Assembly: GCF_000499845.2 (NCBI RefSeq) | Contig: NC_023753.2 | Span: 15,453,030 to 15,517,029, forward strand | Direction: 5' to 3' | DNA: 64,000 nt | DNA from: Phaseolus vulgaris | Taxonomy: Eukaryota; Streptophyta; Magnoliopsida; Fabales; Fabaceae | Shown: positions 21,125-32,946 of the stretch, in pieces | Layout: each line of letters starts with the position of its first letter | Numbering within the stretch: the first letter of the stretch is position 1 | Notes under the pieces: generated by a model | Databases searched by the model: none | What the model saw: only the letters and a program-made list of their open reading frames with translations | What the model was told of the DNA's origin: nothing | Translations under genes and position numbers: made by a program

Positions 21125-22060
21125 TGATGTAAACCAAAAATAAATGAAGATGACCAAGGATGCTATACATGAAGGGTCATCTCCACAAACAAATAAAGAC
21201 TTCATCAATAGAAGAAATGGACAAAGCCCAAAGCATTTAAAGTTCTTCTTATTAGTCTTCTCAAAAGATGAGGCCCAAGCCCAACTAGTATCTCTTTGTA
21301 AAATATTTAGAATAGTTTTAAAAATAGAACATGAATAGGAGTATAGGATTTTATGAAGAGTAGTAGTACCAAAAGTCACATTTTCATGTAGCATGTGACT
21401 TGTTGGATGGCCTTTTCATTTGCCTTCCCATGCCTTTTATGCCTTTTCATATGATCGGCCTCTACACTATAAATAGGGGTTTGCTTCTTTTATAAACATA
21501 AGTTGAAAGTTGAATTTTTTAGTAAAGAAACTATACCAAATTGGTGAAAGAGTTGTGTGAGACTTGTTCTCTACTCTTCTTCCTAGTCTTATCTTGGGAG
21601 GTTCTTGGGACTCTTAAGTGGCGGCGTCTACTCATCTTGAAGCTTCTCCACCCTTCAAGTGGCGTGAACATTCCAAGGATCATCAACCACATAAGTCCAT
21701 CTCCTTTCATCTTCCATAATTACCCATTTGTTGTTTTCTTGTAGTTTTTCAATTCCAATCAGTTCAATTGTTTCCTTTTGTTTTTTCTTTTCATTTATTG
21801 CACTTGTCTGCACTTTGTTCGGTTCCTTTCCATTGTTCATGGTTCTTGTTTCGGTTTTCATAGAAACCCACCGCTGTGTTGAATTCTTGAGTTTCAATTA
21901 GTAGGTTTTGTTCTTTGTTGTGTTCCAATCGGTAGTTTTAATTCTTGTTGCGTTCTTATTTCAAATATTGTGTTCTTTTGTGTTCTTGATGAGTTCTTGA
22001 ATGGTAATAAAATCTTGATCCAATTCTTGAAAGTGTCTTTTCACATACCAACTCACATCC
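21125..22060 (+). repeat. Solo LTR (CRM-like family, 936 bp) with TSD AGGGA
   Basis: Starts TGATGTAAACCAAAAA and ends ACTCACATCC (the last base mutated from A), with AGGGA at 21120-21124 and 22061-22065. TATAAATA lies at about 21471-21478. The insertion interrupts a gypsy gag gene exactly between LLKG and ALIWFTRLPP. Confidence 0.93.
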
Positions 22061-22480
22061 AGGGAGGAGCCTTGATCTGGTTTACAAGGCTTCCTCCAAG
22101 ATCCATCGACTATTTCAAGACGTTGGTGTCCAAGTTAAGGATGAAGTTCGCCACCAACCGACCGCATCACCTGACCTCTTTTGCCCAAGTCAATATTCAC
22201 CAAAAAAGGGGAGAATCAATGAGGTTGTTCATGGAGAGGTTCGAAAAGATAGCTCTAAACATCCAGAATCTGAGTCCGGACGTGGCCATGCATCTCATGG
22301 TCACAGCCTTTTGGTCGGGGCCGTTTGGTGATAGGTTGTGCATGGAGCAAGCTGCAAACCTGCATGAGCTTAGGTAGAGAGCCGCTAAGTTCATGCAGCT
22401 GGAAGAGCTAAGGGAATTCAGGAATCAGGCCAGGGCAGAGGCAGGGAGCGATAAAGGGAGAGACAAGGAGAAATAGGACC
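22061..22480 (+). pseudogene. Gypsy gag, second part
   Basis: Gag domain continues: ALIWFTRLPPRSIDYFKTLV, PHHLTSFAQVNIHQKRGESM, LFMERFEKIALNIQNL, AFWSGPFGDRLCMEQ, then a TAG at 22375-22377 and a charged tail (ELREFRNQARAEAGSDKGRD). This is a Tat/Ogre-like Gag. It is truncated by the LTR fragment at 22481. Confidence 0.85.
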
Positions 22481-22964
22481 ATCACACTTCATGTTATCTT
22501 GGAGCCTTCACACTTCAAGTGGCGTGACCATCAACCAAGCTCTCCATTCTCATAAGTTCCTCTCTTCTCCATCTTTTCATTTCATTTCCAAGTTCATTCG
22601 AATTCAAAAACATGTATAGGATCTTTCTATTCGGTGTTTTGAGCTTAAATTCATGTAGTGTTCAGTTCTTATGCTCTTTTGCTGGATTCAATTGTTTCTT
22701 CTTCATTTCTTCTTAATTTGTTCGGTGCATTTCAGTTCTTAAGCTTTTTAATCGGTGCATTTGCTTTCTTGTTCAATTTAATCGATTCAATTGGCAAGAA
22801 ATGGGTCTTTCATGTGAGTTTGGTGTTTGGTGCAAGTTTTGGTGAGTTCTTGAAACATAGAACATTGATCCAATTCTATTAAAAGTGCCTATTCATTCTC
22901 CAACTCAAGTTGATTCCATAAAATGTCAAAGAATCATTTATACCTTGCTATCAGATTCATATCA
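22481..22964 (+). repeat. CRM-like LTR fragment (3' half)
   Basis: Starts inside the LTR at the TCTTGGAGCC...AAGTGGCGTGA segment and ends at ATATCA. It is the reverse complement of 11433-11727 over its end. The 5' half of the LTR is missing. Confidence 0.8.
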
Positions 22965-23601
22965 GTATTGGACAAGACATCAGACTTCGGCATTGGCAGA
23001 CATTGACGGGTCAGCTCGGTGGTCTGATCAAGATAGTGGGCCCCAGAGATGCGCGGGTTAAAGCCCGTATATATGAAAGACCTAGTCAACGAGAAAGTGC
23101 ATGTAGTGTATATAGTACATTCGGGTCTAGCACAAGCAAATGTCCCCTGAAGACGCCAAGGCCCAAAGGCGCTAGGGTTTTCAGGGGAAAGCTACATGCA
23201 TGATACGTAAAGGACTAGGGCGCCCACAGTAACAGATGGGCCCTATAATGCTGGTACATTAGTTGGTACCCTTGGCGACCATGCTGTTAAGATTGCGCAC
23301 TCCAAAGAGGAAGATTCTTGGTGGTTGTTACACTAAGATTGTGTAACAACGTAACAGAATGCTTCCCTTCAAGCCCACTTTCACTCGAGATAGAGTTCTC
23401 GTGAGAGAAGGGGTTGTTACAATGAGGTAACCTAAAAAAACAGTCTATAAAAGGGAGATGAGATACCTGGTAAAGGTTCACTGTTTTTAAGACTGAAACT
23501 ACTTACTTACTTATTGTTTCTATAAGCCCTTAATTGACTTGATCGTCGGAGTGCAATCAACAGGTAGGGGCCCTCTGTTTCAGCGGAGCCATCTTCCAAC
23601 A
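22965..23601 (+). repeat. Gypsy LTR related to the one at 32696
   Basis: GTATTGGAC...CATCAGACTTCGGC...GGTCAGCTCGGT aligns with TGTAATGGAC...ATCAGACATCGGC...GGTCAGCTCGGT at 32698. Near 23540 it has TTGATCGTCGGAGTGCAA, the sequence also near the ends of the Tat-2 and Tat-3 LTRs. The 3' border (CTTCCAACA at 23601) is a guess; no PBS of the usual type follows. Confidence 0.6.
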
Positions 23602-24469
23602 TCCCAGGGAAGCACAGAATTCGCCAGGAGAAGGAGGAGACACCTCTTGCCTTTGAAGTCAACCGACGCTACATGGATGTTCTCACGACCTTTTTTTCGT
23701 TCAAGAACAAATTTATAAAGAAATTAAGAAAAGAAGGGAGCGATGATGAAGGACCTATGACTAGGAACACTTTGATTGGATCACCACTGTAAGTTTTGTA
23801 GAATATCTTGATGTTAACATTGATGTGGGCGTTGACGAGGGAGGATGGATGCGTTCTGACGTCAATATGGCATTATGTCAGAGAAGAGGGAAGAAATTAC
23901 AAAATAAATATTTTCTTAGGTTTGTTACAGTAGTTTCTCATCTTATTCTTCTTTTTTTATTATTATTATATGCTTTTTTTAGTTTTATATTAATTACAAA
24001 TCAAGATTAGTAATTTGTAAGTCCTGAAAATTGAGTTATAAATTTGAATTTGTTTAATATATTTTTTAATGTAACTTAATTATTAAAATTGTACGTTGAA
24101 ACTGATAGCTGGTGAGAGAAAATGTTTTTATCTCATTTTTTCTTAGTGATATTTAATATCTAAAAGTTACGAATACACATATAATAACATACATATAATA
24201 ATAATAATAATAATGGTTAAATTACATAATTTTTTCTTAAAATGTTAAAATTTTTGGATCCAATATAGTACTTAAGATATCTATCAATAATCTGAATAAA
24301 AGACAAATTGCATGTAAACTAATATTTAGAATCAAATCAAATATTATTATTCACATATTTATATTAAAAGTATAAATTTATAATTTATTTTAATAAATAT
24401 GAATATATTATATCTATATATAAAAATTAATCATTTTTCTAATTGATTTTAATAATCATATTATAGGTT
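23602..24469. other. Unassigned AT-rich stretch
   Basis: About 870 bp. A short possible coding relic lies at 23640-23770 (PLAFEVNRRYMDVLTTFFSF in one frame), not recognised. The rest is very AT-rich with a (TAA)n run near 24193-24214. No LTR, ORF or known element is supported. Confidence 0.45.
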
Positions 24470-24640
24470 TTTTTTTCCTTTTGCCTTCTAGAAGTGAACA
24501 TTCACACTTACTTAACCACTTGGTTAAGTTCATGTCCAGTGGGGATCTTCTTTTGGTTCTCACAGTAATTTTTTAATCTAAAAAATCTTAAACAAAAGAG
24601 TAACCTCTAAAATGTGTCAATCTAAAATCAACTCAGATCA
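24470..24640 (+). repeat. CRM-like LTR 3' end fragment
   Basis: Shares CTCTAGAAGTGAAC...CTTGGTTAAGTTC...GGGGATCTTCTT and AATCAACTCA-ATCA with 30620-30775. Directly followed by a primer binding site, so it is the end of a 5' LTR. The left border is approximate. Confidence 0.78.
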
Positions 24641-24659
24641 TGTGGTAATCAGAGCATGG
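24641..24659 (+). other. Primer binding site, CRM-like plus-strand element
   Basis: TGTGGTAATCAGAGCATGG follows the LTR end; resembles an initiator-Met tRNA priming site (TGGTATCAGAGC). Confidence 0.72.
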
Positions 24660-25563
24660 TTTTAAATTGTGCTTATCTTTTCAGAGATGATTTTTGCCTT
24701 TAATTTTCAGCACATTTAAATTCTTGTCTTTTACAATTCCATATTTTTATTCATTGAGCACTTTAAATTATGCTTTTGATTTTTTTTTTGTCCATTTTTT
24801 TTCCTTACATCTTTTTCTTGAGTCTATGTTCTTAGTGTTCTACGAGTCTTAAATTCATTCTACTTATTTTGATTTTAATTGTGAAGAGCTACAACAAATT
24901 AGAAGTTGTCTGAGTAGTGGCCGATTTAATTACAATTATAGACTGCAAGTGTTCATATTAATTGAATCCCAACCGAATATCTTTTTTCTAAAATTAAAAA
25001 GTGAATTAAAATGTGCATGAAGAAAAAAAGGATACGAAAATTTTGAATCCATAAAAACAAAGAGAAAAACAAATTGAGAGCATTCACATTTCAATTTTCA
25101 CATTGCCAATTACTAAAGAGGATTCTAAGTATATGGCAAATTGTTTTCATACTTGTAGAATTTAATCCTTCTTGCTTTCACAATTTCTAGGGACATTAAA
25201 CCTTCATAATTAAAGGTTAAGTAAGTATCTTGGAGTCTTCCTAAGTGATTTTCTTGTTTATCTTCTCTAAGTTTTGTCATTATCTTACTTCCATTTTGGT
25301 TTAGCTTTCTTTCTTTCAAATTTTCTTGCTGGTCTTTAAAATTTTCTTAAAGTTTTGTTAGGTTTCTTTGGTGAGCAAGTGAAAAGAGCTTTGACATCTT
25401 TGACTTGAAGTGTTGCTACATAGTGTAGACCTTTTTAGAGTGCAAATCTTTCTTGAGTGAATTAAAATTTTTCCCTCCTTTACTAAATAGCCGAGTGATA
25501 CAAGTAAGTGAGTGGATTAAATTGTTATTTTCACTAAGTGTTTTCTTTCTTTTCTGAAAAATT
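24660..25563 (+). other. Leader of CRM-like plus-strand element, no gene seen
   Basis: T-rich leader of about 900 bp between PBS and gag start; no coding frame supported. Confidence 0.45.
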
Positions 25564-25750
25564 ATGGCTTATTTGTCTTCGGGAGTGTCTTCAAAGCTAC
25601 AATCACCTAAAAAAGAACATCTTATGAGGGAGCTTGCGGATGCCAAAAGAAGCTTGGCCCACAAAGAAGAGGAAATGAGGAACCTAGTGGAAAGGATGCA
25701 AAGATTATAAGAGACTCAAAAGGGACAAGCTAGAGAAAGGAGATGGGAGT
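25564..25750 (+). pseudogene. Gag N-terminus of CRM-like element, truncated
   Basis: MAYLSSGVSSKLQSPKKEHL then a coiled coil (RELADAKRSLAHKEEEMRNL). A TAA follows at about 25708-25710. The frame is cut at 25751 by the minus-strand LTR. The N-terminus resembles that at 10215. Confidence 0.68.
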
Positions 25751-26415
25751 TGATGCAATCCTAGCTTGCATTGCTATGAGTCTTTTGTTTTGTATTTTGG
25801 GGTGTGGAATTTGGTGGGATTGGGTGGGTAAAATGAGTGAAAGAAATTGAGAAGTATTGGTGTACGGAAAGTGATAATGAAGCTTAAGAGACGTTAGGCC
25901 AACTTCTAAGAAGATTCAAGAAAAACACTAATAGAAGTGCAAACTTGAGAGTGAGAATTTGAAGAGAAATGAGCTAGCAACTTGGGCAGTATTTCATTAT
26001 CAATTAAAATCTGATTTACAAGGGGGCTAGCACTTGTATTTATAGTACTATGGGCAGCCAAGGTGCAAGCTTTAACCCTAAAAACACTCTTCAGATGGTC
26101 TAGAGTTGCATTGGGTCCAAGGAGGCCCAATTGTAACTCTAGCTAGACTCTTTCTTTTTCTATTTACACCCTACTCTAATTGGAAAAATTGACCTAAAAG
26201 ATGGCCTAAGATAATGGCCGAAATGCAAGCCCAAAATAAAGCCTATACTACTTTGTACAAATTTATAAGACTAGGAAATTTGGAAGAAAAAGTTAAAAAT
26301 TAAATCTCTATAAAAATAAAGTTTTTTGAACTCCTTCTTCTTCTTCCATTCTTCTATCCATGGCCCTAGTTAAAGGTCCAATATGTATCCTTCCGGATGG
26401 TCCTCCATTAGACCA
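25751..26415 (-). repeat. 3' LTR of the minus-strand CRM-like relic (665 bp)
   Basis: Plus-strand ends are TGATGCAATCCTAGC and ATTAGACCA. The first about 240 bp match 30190-30431. It is preceded (minus sense) by a purine-rich AAGAGGAA tract and the coding tail DLRTNPF. Confidence 0.82.
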
Positions 26416-26532
26416 TTCCTCTTGAAAAAGGGATTTGTCCTCAGGTCCTGAAGATGTTCAATAACAACAACCTCTGTTTATTTTTTATTTTGCTCCTGGA
26501 TCAAATGTCAATCTACAATAGACATCAAAACA
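26416..26532 (-). pseudogene. C-terminal tail of CRM-type pol
   Basis: Minus strand reads VVIEHLQDLRTNPFFKRN just before the 3' LTR. DLRTNPF(Q/E)EG is the typical end of CRM-type integrase; compare DLKTNPLQEGGDD at 44030-44070. The upstream part is lost. Confidence 0.68.
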
Positions 26533-26537
26533 AATAT

Positions 26538-27594
26538 TGTTAAAATTAAGGCCCTTAAACAAGACGGGATGAATTGTTTTTAAACGTTTTTTTCAAAGAT
26601 TAAAGGTATGAAAAAAGTCAAAGAAGAATCATACCCAAAGGAATGAAAGAACACAAGTTATAAAATAGTTTTAGTTGAATTCCAGGAATTCAATTGGCTG
26701 TTTATGCGATTCAACCGGTTGTTTTTATCAGCAGAATACAAAAACAACTAAAAGCAGTTATAAAAGAGTTAAGGGAGAGAAAGAATCACACAAACTATTT
26801 TATACTGGTTCACTCTTACACCAAGAGCTACATCCAGTTCCCAGAAACCTCTGGGTATCCACTAAGTTATTAAAAACCACATTCCAAACACAAACCACCA
26901 AAGAAGTGATCTTGATCCCCTCAAGAACACACACTTCCTTTGGCACACCACAGATCAGAACACCCTCTGACTCTGTGAACACCAGTACTTACAGAATTAC
27001 AAATGAAAAAGAAATAGGATTGATCACACCTGGTACAAATAAAATCAAAGTACACAGTTAGTCCTACTTCACTCTTAGAGAATTATCCAAAGCCTTTAGC
27101 AATCTTGGAGAAAACTTTATTTCATAAACTGATCTTGTAAGTGTTAATGTTATGAGCGTAAAACATGACATATATACTCCAATTAGAAGTTGAAAATATT
27201 TATTATAAAAGACAAATCAGTTTCAAATCATTTAAAGCAGATTTAACTAACTTAACAAAATTCTGTTAAGGCAATTAAAAAAAATAGTAGGTTGTTTTGT
27301 CGAAATAACCGATTGAATTGGTTTGACAGCAAAGTCAACCAAATTCCAATCTGCCAAAACCAGTTTCAAAAACCTTAAGTATGAAACAACCGATTGAAAC
27401 GATAAAACAACTGATTATGTTTCCTGCTTCTTCATAAAACACTCTTTTAAAAAAGATTTGAATAAAACCAGCTTTGAATTCAAACTAAGAGTGAATTAAC
27501 AAATTCAAACTACCCTAGAACACACCCAACTAGGCTACAATCAGCCTTCAAGCAATCCGTGGAGATTTTGAGTCATCAAAGAACTTCTTCAACA
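26538..27594 (-). repeat. Solo LTR (SIRE type, 1057 bp) with TSD AATAT
   Basis: Plus-strand ends TGTTAAAATTAAGGCCC and AACTTCTTCAACA, flanked by AATAT at 26533-26537 and 27595-27599. It carries three paired CCGATTG/CCGGTTG motifs and the ACTGGTTCACTC-type segment also seen in the young SIRE LTR at 33964. A TATATATG box on the minus strand lies near 27168-27177. Confidence 0.94.
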
Positions 27595-27844
27595 AATATG
27601 AGATAATTTTAGTTATTAAAAAAATTAAAACAAAAGAAAAGAAAACAGAAATAAGGTCCTTTATTTTTATAAAAAAATTTAAAGAAAAATATAGGACCAT
27701 TTTCAAAAATATTTTTGTTCACTTTGTGTTGTTTGTTACCCAAACTAGGCAACAACATCACAAAGCGTTGTTTTTGAGATTTTTGTGAAGAAGAATGAGC
27801 ATTATATAATTGAAAAGAAGAGTTCAAAGTATTGCAATCCCCCT

Positions 27845-28610
27845 TTAAGGATTCTTTTCTCAACTATGCTTGCAGGGGGTGTACTCTTCTTCTTTGTGGG
27901 TTTCCTCTTCTTCCTTTTGAATCAAACATTCATCTGTATTTTTTGTGGAGGAACAATTTATATCCATATCTCGTTCAGCTTCAGACACAATTTTTTCTAC
28001 AAGAACTTCCTCGCGAGGTTTTTTATAGAAGGAAAAATGTTATCAGTATTTGGTTCAGCTTCAGACAAGGACTTTTCTATCCTTTCCTTTTATATCATCA
28101 CTTTTTCTCTCTTTTCTTTCTCTTATCTATCTCTCCTTTCGTTTTCCTCTCTTTCTCTTTTTTTCTTTCTCTTCTTTCTTTCTGACAAAAGCTTGTAATT
28201 TTTCTTTAAACTCTTTTTTCTCTTCTAACGTATTATTTTTCTCCTTCTACAAATTTTTTTCCTATTCTAACAAGCTCTTTCATTTCTTCTATAAGCTTTC
28301 TTTTTCTATCATATGAAGGCGGAACAAATTTTCTTCTCATACACGCCTTTAAATCACTCAAATACTCTACTTTTGATGTTGTACCAATTCTATCATCAAA
28401 TGGCCTTTGTTGCCACCAAGACGTAGCGTATTCTTGAAAATATAGGGTAACCAAGAAAAATCCAGTATATTCATTCACTTTTGTATTTCTTAAAAGTTTA
28501 ATCAAGCTTTGTCTCCTATTCTAAATAATCTTCAACATTTTTGTTTCCATCAAAGTAGGGAATGCATAATTCAAGCTCTATAGAATAATATAAACTTATA
28601 GGCTCAAAAC
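27845..28610 (-). pseudogene. Gag of the minus-strand CRM-like relic
   Basis: Minus strand from 28610: IPYFDGNKNVEDYLE, then a frameshift, then the open frame 28505-28233 with LYFQEYATSWWQQRPFDDR and LKACMRRKFVPPSYDRKRKL, matching chromovirus Gag. The tail is very Lys/Glu/Arg-rich (pyrimidine-rich on the plus strand, 28080-28190) and ends at EEEYTPCKHS near 27850. Several frameshifts. Confidence 0.78.
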
Positions 28611-30175
28611 ACCCCTTCCTTTCTTTGGATAATGGGAGTTATAAATCTTTCTTCTATGAATAGGTCTTTCTTCTTCAAAACTTTTGTCCTTATTTTGGTT
28701 GAGAACCATTTTGCCAAACATTTATTTTATCTCATCCCATTTTCTATCTTTATCTTCTCTCAAAATTCTATTATCCTCTCTCCACCCATAGGCGTCTTCT
28801 TGTTCCCTATTACTTCCTTGTACACTTGATGCATGTAAATGACAACTCATTTTGAAATTAAAAAGAAATTATTTTCACAAAAAAAAAAAATATTTCAAAT
28901 GAGTAATAAAATATTTTCACATATAAGTTTTAGACTTGGTGAAGTTTCAATCAAGGTCAACAAGTCAAACTATATCCAAGTTCACTCCCAGAAAAGAGAG
29001 GTGAGTCAGTACGACTGCTTAAATATCAAGTCTTTCCATAGCCAGAGTTTACCTCGGATAGTGTTAACAAAAGTGTTTCCTCAAAAGAAACTTCAAAAAA
29101 AAAAATTTCCCTAAATGTGATGTTTGCAAGGCGTCCTAGTGATTAAAGGAAGATACTCTGCAAAAGGAGAGCAATCACCTAGGTATCACGAAGACTTATA
29201 AAAAAAAGGAAAGAAAGAAATTAAACAAAAAGGAATTAAAGAAAAAAAAGGATGAAGAAAGTAAACTAGACGTATCCTATGTGAAAGTGCAAGTGACACT
29301 TTGAGCCCCTTGACACATTTTCACCTACTAATGAACATATTTGATTATTACAATGTCTTGATGCGATTGCTATGAGAGCATTTTCCCAAGCACAAAGAAA
29401 GCACGAAAATTAAAGACACTAAAGGAACTAAAAAGGTTTTGTGATACAAAGTAAAAAATAAAACAATATCTTTTGAATTCCTTTTCTTCAAGTTCTCAAA
29501 TCTTCCTTCTCTTTATATCAACTTGATTCTTGTCTTCAATTGCTGCCCTCTCAAGTTTTTCATTTTTTTTTACCAAAACACAAACCCACCATAAATTCTC
29601 ACAACTGAGACAAAATTTCACAAAAACTGGAAAAGAAGAAACATAGGGGATTTGAAAAAAAGAATTGAAACTCAATACCTAATAGAAACCTAACTCTAAT
29701 GAACTTGTTAATGATCTAACGACAAGATAAGAGACTCAAAAACATAAAAGAAGAGAACACAAAAGGCACAAAAAAAACTCAAACCACATAGATATTCATT
29801 GTAAAAACAAGAAACAAAAAATCAAACAAAGGACTACTTGATTTTATGACAATATGGAAACAACATGACTTTAGACAACTAAAAATGGATCATGAAATAA
29901 AAATGAAACCAACATCAACCGTTTTTACCAAAAGAAAATGAAAGAAGACTCAACAAAAAATCAAAAGCACACAAGATAAACTCAAAAAGAATTCCTAAAC
30001 ACCAATATAGATGGTTCAAGAAAGAACAAGTTATTTGAACCGGTTAAACTAAAAAAAAAACACATTTAAACGGTGGAAACACATTTAAAATGGATTCAAG
30101 ATATTCTAAAGAATCAGAAACAACACGAAAATGGAAGAACAAAAGTTAGAACAACTTATCTCTTGAAGACCTAAA
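28611..30175 (-). other. Leader of the CRM-like relic, no gene seen
   Basis: About 1.5 kb of A-rich sequence on the plus strand. No coding frame or inserted element recognised. Confidence 0.45.
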
Positions 30176-30189
30176 CTCTTGATACCAAA
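30176..30189 (-). other. Primer binding site of the CRM-like relic
   Basis: Minus strand TTTGGTATCAAGAG follows the 5' LTR; initiator-Met tRNA type. Confidence 0.75.
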
Positions 30190-30431
30190 TGATGCAATCC
30201 TAGCTTGCATTCCTATGAGTCTTTTGTTTTGTGCGGAATTTGGTGGGATTGGGTGGGTAAAATGAGTGAAATAAATTGTGAAGTATTGGTGTATGGAGAA
30301 TGATAATGAAGCTTAAGAGAGGTTAGGCCGACTCCTAAGAAGATTCAAGCAAAACACTAATAGAAGTGCAAACTTGAAAGTGAGAAATTGAAGAGAAATG
30401 AGCTAGCAAGTTGGGTAGCATTTCATTATCA
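30190..30431 (-). repeat. 5' LTR of the CRM-like relic, truncated to 242 bp
   Basis: TGATGCAATCCTAGCTTGCA matches the 3' LTR at 25751. Similarity stops at TTTCATTATCA (30431), where a different LTR fragment begins; the missing part is about 420 bp. Confidence 0.85.
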
Positions 30432-30775
30432 CTCATCTTGGAGTACCTCCTTCTCCAAGTGGTGTGGGATCTCTCCTCATAAGCTTTCTTCATCCCTTCC
30501 TATTTATGATATCATATTTGTCTTTTAATTTTGGTTATCACTTGTCTTTCTTAATCTTACGTTCTTTCCATTTCCACAATTTACATTCATCATCATAATC
30601 ACCATATTGTGTTTCTCTCTTTGCCCTCTAGAAGTGAACTTTCACAGTTAACAACTTGGTTAAGTTCGTGTTCAATGGGGATCTTCTTGGGTTCTCACCT
30701 TAATTTGTTAATATCAAAAATCTTAAACAAAAGAGTAACCTCTAAAATGTGCCAATCTAAAATCAACTCACATCA
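30432..30775 (+). repeat. CRM-like LTR fragment (3' part)
   Basis: Begins at CTCATCTTGGAG, ends AATCAACTCACATCA; its end matches 24480-24640. It probably is the remains of the 3' LTR of the plus-strand element whose 5' LTR ends at 24640. Next to it the pol of another gypsy element continues. Confidence 0.78.
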
Positions 30776-32695
30776 GTGAGGCAAGAAAAACTATCAAAAT
30801 TTGGTATCTGGTGAAAGATTTCAACACCTCCTACAACATCTTACTCAGTTAGTTGTCAATCAATAAATTGAGGGCAATCATTTTCACCCCATATCTGGCC
30901 ATGAAGTTTCTGTTAGCCTCGGGAGACATTCGAACGGTACATGTAGTTCAGAAAGTGGCACGAGTGTGCTATGCGGCGAGCCTGAAGGTGGAACCGATCC
31001 CCCAAGAGGAAATCCTCTGGAGGGCGGAAGTCCCCTAAAAGAGAAGTTCAACCAGAGCACAGGGAGCATACGATTTCTCTCATCGACCTTGATCCCTGAA
31101 CTGTCGAGCTGAGGCTCGAAACCAAGGAGGATCTTCGCCAAGTACCTATGCTCGACGAAGATTATACCACTTGCGTGGGAACAATCATAGTGGCTACCGA
31201 GGTTGAGGAAGTACACCAGTCATTGAAGAATAATGCATATATCTTTTCATGGACAACATCTGATATGTCGGGGATAAGACCGAATATCATCACACACAAG
31301 TTGTTGGTTTACAAGGAGGCACGACCGATAGCCCAAAAGAAACACAAACTTGGGGAGGATAAGAGGTTGCCAGCGAAGGAAGAGGTCGAGAACCTCCTAT
31401 CGATCAGGTTTATACGAGAGGCTTGGTACACCACTTGGGTGGCCAACATAGTCATGGTCACCAAGGCTAACGGTAAATGAAGGATGTGTGTCCACTACAC
31501 GAATCTCAACAACACATGCCCAAAGGATTCATATCCGCTTCCTAGCATCGACAAGCTGGTAGATGGTGTAACCGAACACAAAATTCTCAACTTCTTGGAC
31601 GCATATTTTAGCTACAACTAGATAAACATGCATCCAAGGGACAGGGAGAAGACCGCCTTCATGATGAATGGTGCGAATTATTACTAAGAGATAATGTTGT
31701 TCGACCTGAAAAATTTTGGAGTGACCTACCAAAGGTTCATGGACAAGGTCTTCAAAGGGATGATTGGCGGGAACATGGAGGTTTACATGGAAAACATAGT
31801 GGTGAAGTTGGACTCATGTGACCAACACATCAAGGACTTGGAGGAAGTCTTTGAAGCTCTAAGGAGGACAAACATGAGGCTCAACCCGGAGAAGTGTGTT
31901 CGGTGTTGAGGGAGGGAAGTTTATGGGTTTTATGTTGACACATCAGGGAACTAAGGATAATTCGGATAAATGTCAGGCGATAATCAAGATGAGAAGTCCT
32001 CAGAATGTGAAGGAGGTGCAGCAACTCATCGGGTGCCTTACCATCCTCTCGAGGTTCGTCCCTCGGTTGGTCGAACGTACTCGATCGATGGTACAATTGC
32101 TGAGAAAGGCAACCAAGTTTAGCTGGGATGACAAATGTGAAGACATATTCCAACAACTAAAGACATTTTTATCCTCACCAACGATGATTCAGAAGCCCAG
32201 ACCCGACCAACCGATAATAGTTTATCTGTCGGTTTTGGAGGAGGGAGTCAACATGGTTCTCGTACAAGAGGTTGAGAAGGAGGAGAACGCAGTCTACTTC
32301 GTCAGCTAGACGCTCCACGTAGCGGAGACGAGGTACCAATGATAGAGAAGGTCACGTTCGCCATCGTCCTAATAGCCAGACGGATGAGACCATACTTCCA
32401 AAACCATACTATCACGGTAAGGACTAACTACCCAATCTTTAAAATTTTATCTAAACCAGATCTTGTAGGGCGCATGATAGGGTGGTATGCAGAGCTATCA
32501 GAATTCGATATCTGGTATGTAAGCGACAATGCGTTCTAGCCATTTATGTGGCCACGTGTATGCTCACGATGGAGTATGGTGAGACATCACCTCAAGACAT
32601 TGTGTCCGGCATGCAATTCACAAGGCACGCAGGTCGCCGTGGGCGAGCAACTTAGTCTCTTCACTGAAACAAGTTCAGCTTGAGACTGGGGGGCT
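30776..32695 (+). pseudogene. Gypsy pol relic: protease end, RT, RNase H
   Basis: From 30776: GEARKTIKIWYLVKDFNTSYN (end of protease), then DLRTV-type linker, and reverse transcriptase from about 31200: SWTTSDMSGI, WVANIVMVTKANGK, CPKDSYPLPSIDKLVDG, NFLDAYFSYN, YQRFMDKVFKGMIG. The catalytic site reads YMENIVV in place of YVDDMVV, so it is dead. RNase H follows (GRMIGWYAELSEFDIWYV). Integrase is absent. At least six stops and frameshifts. Confidence 0.88.
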
Positions 32696-32946
32696 TGTGT
32701 AATGGACCAGAGCGCATAGAGCTCAGTTCTTGGAGATCAGACATCGGCGTCTACCATAGGCAGGTCAGCTCGGTCGTTACGTGGCTAGGGCTCGGGTATG
32801 TGCATATTAATTCTTATTCATGTATTGGTATAATATTTCTTATATAAGGCCTAGTAGGTCAGCGGAAGTGTGTTAAAGGTAGTGCATTTGGGTCTATAGA
32901 AAGTAAAAGGTATTCTATCAGCTTAAGCCCAAAGTGTGTTAGGGCT
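32696..32946 (+). repeat. 3' LTR (start) of the gypsy relic
   Basis: Follows the purine tract GAGACTGGGGGGCT. Begins TG(TG)TAATGGACC and aligns with 22965-23150. It is cut at 32946 by another LTR; the remainder is not found right of the younger insertions. Confidence 0.78.

Larger units (their letters stand above)
25751..30431 (-). mobile_element. CRM-like relic (minus strand) lacking most of pol
   Basis: Two LTRs in the same orientation lie at 25751-26415 (3' LTR) and 30190-30431 (5' LTR, truncated). Between them are a tail of pol (DLRTNPF signature), a SIRE solo LTR, a decayed gag and a long leader. Protease, RT, RNase H and integrase are absent, so a large deletion removed nearly all of pol. 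Confidence 0.78.

Noticed and set aside
24641..24659. tRNA-like sequence GGTAATCAGAGC
   Set aside because: Only a tRNA 3'-end complement placed directly after an LTR, so a primer binding site and not a tRNA gene.
28080..28190. Long pyrimidine-rich tract read as plus-strand Phe/Ser/Leu-rich ORFs
   Set aside because: On the minus strand it is the Lys/Glu/Arg-rich tail of a gag; the plus frames are low-complexity artefacts.
20060..32946. One single gypsy element from the LTR at 20060 to the LTR at 32696
   Set aside because: The two LTRs do not resemble each other; the 32696 LTR matches 22965 instead, so at least two elements are involved.
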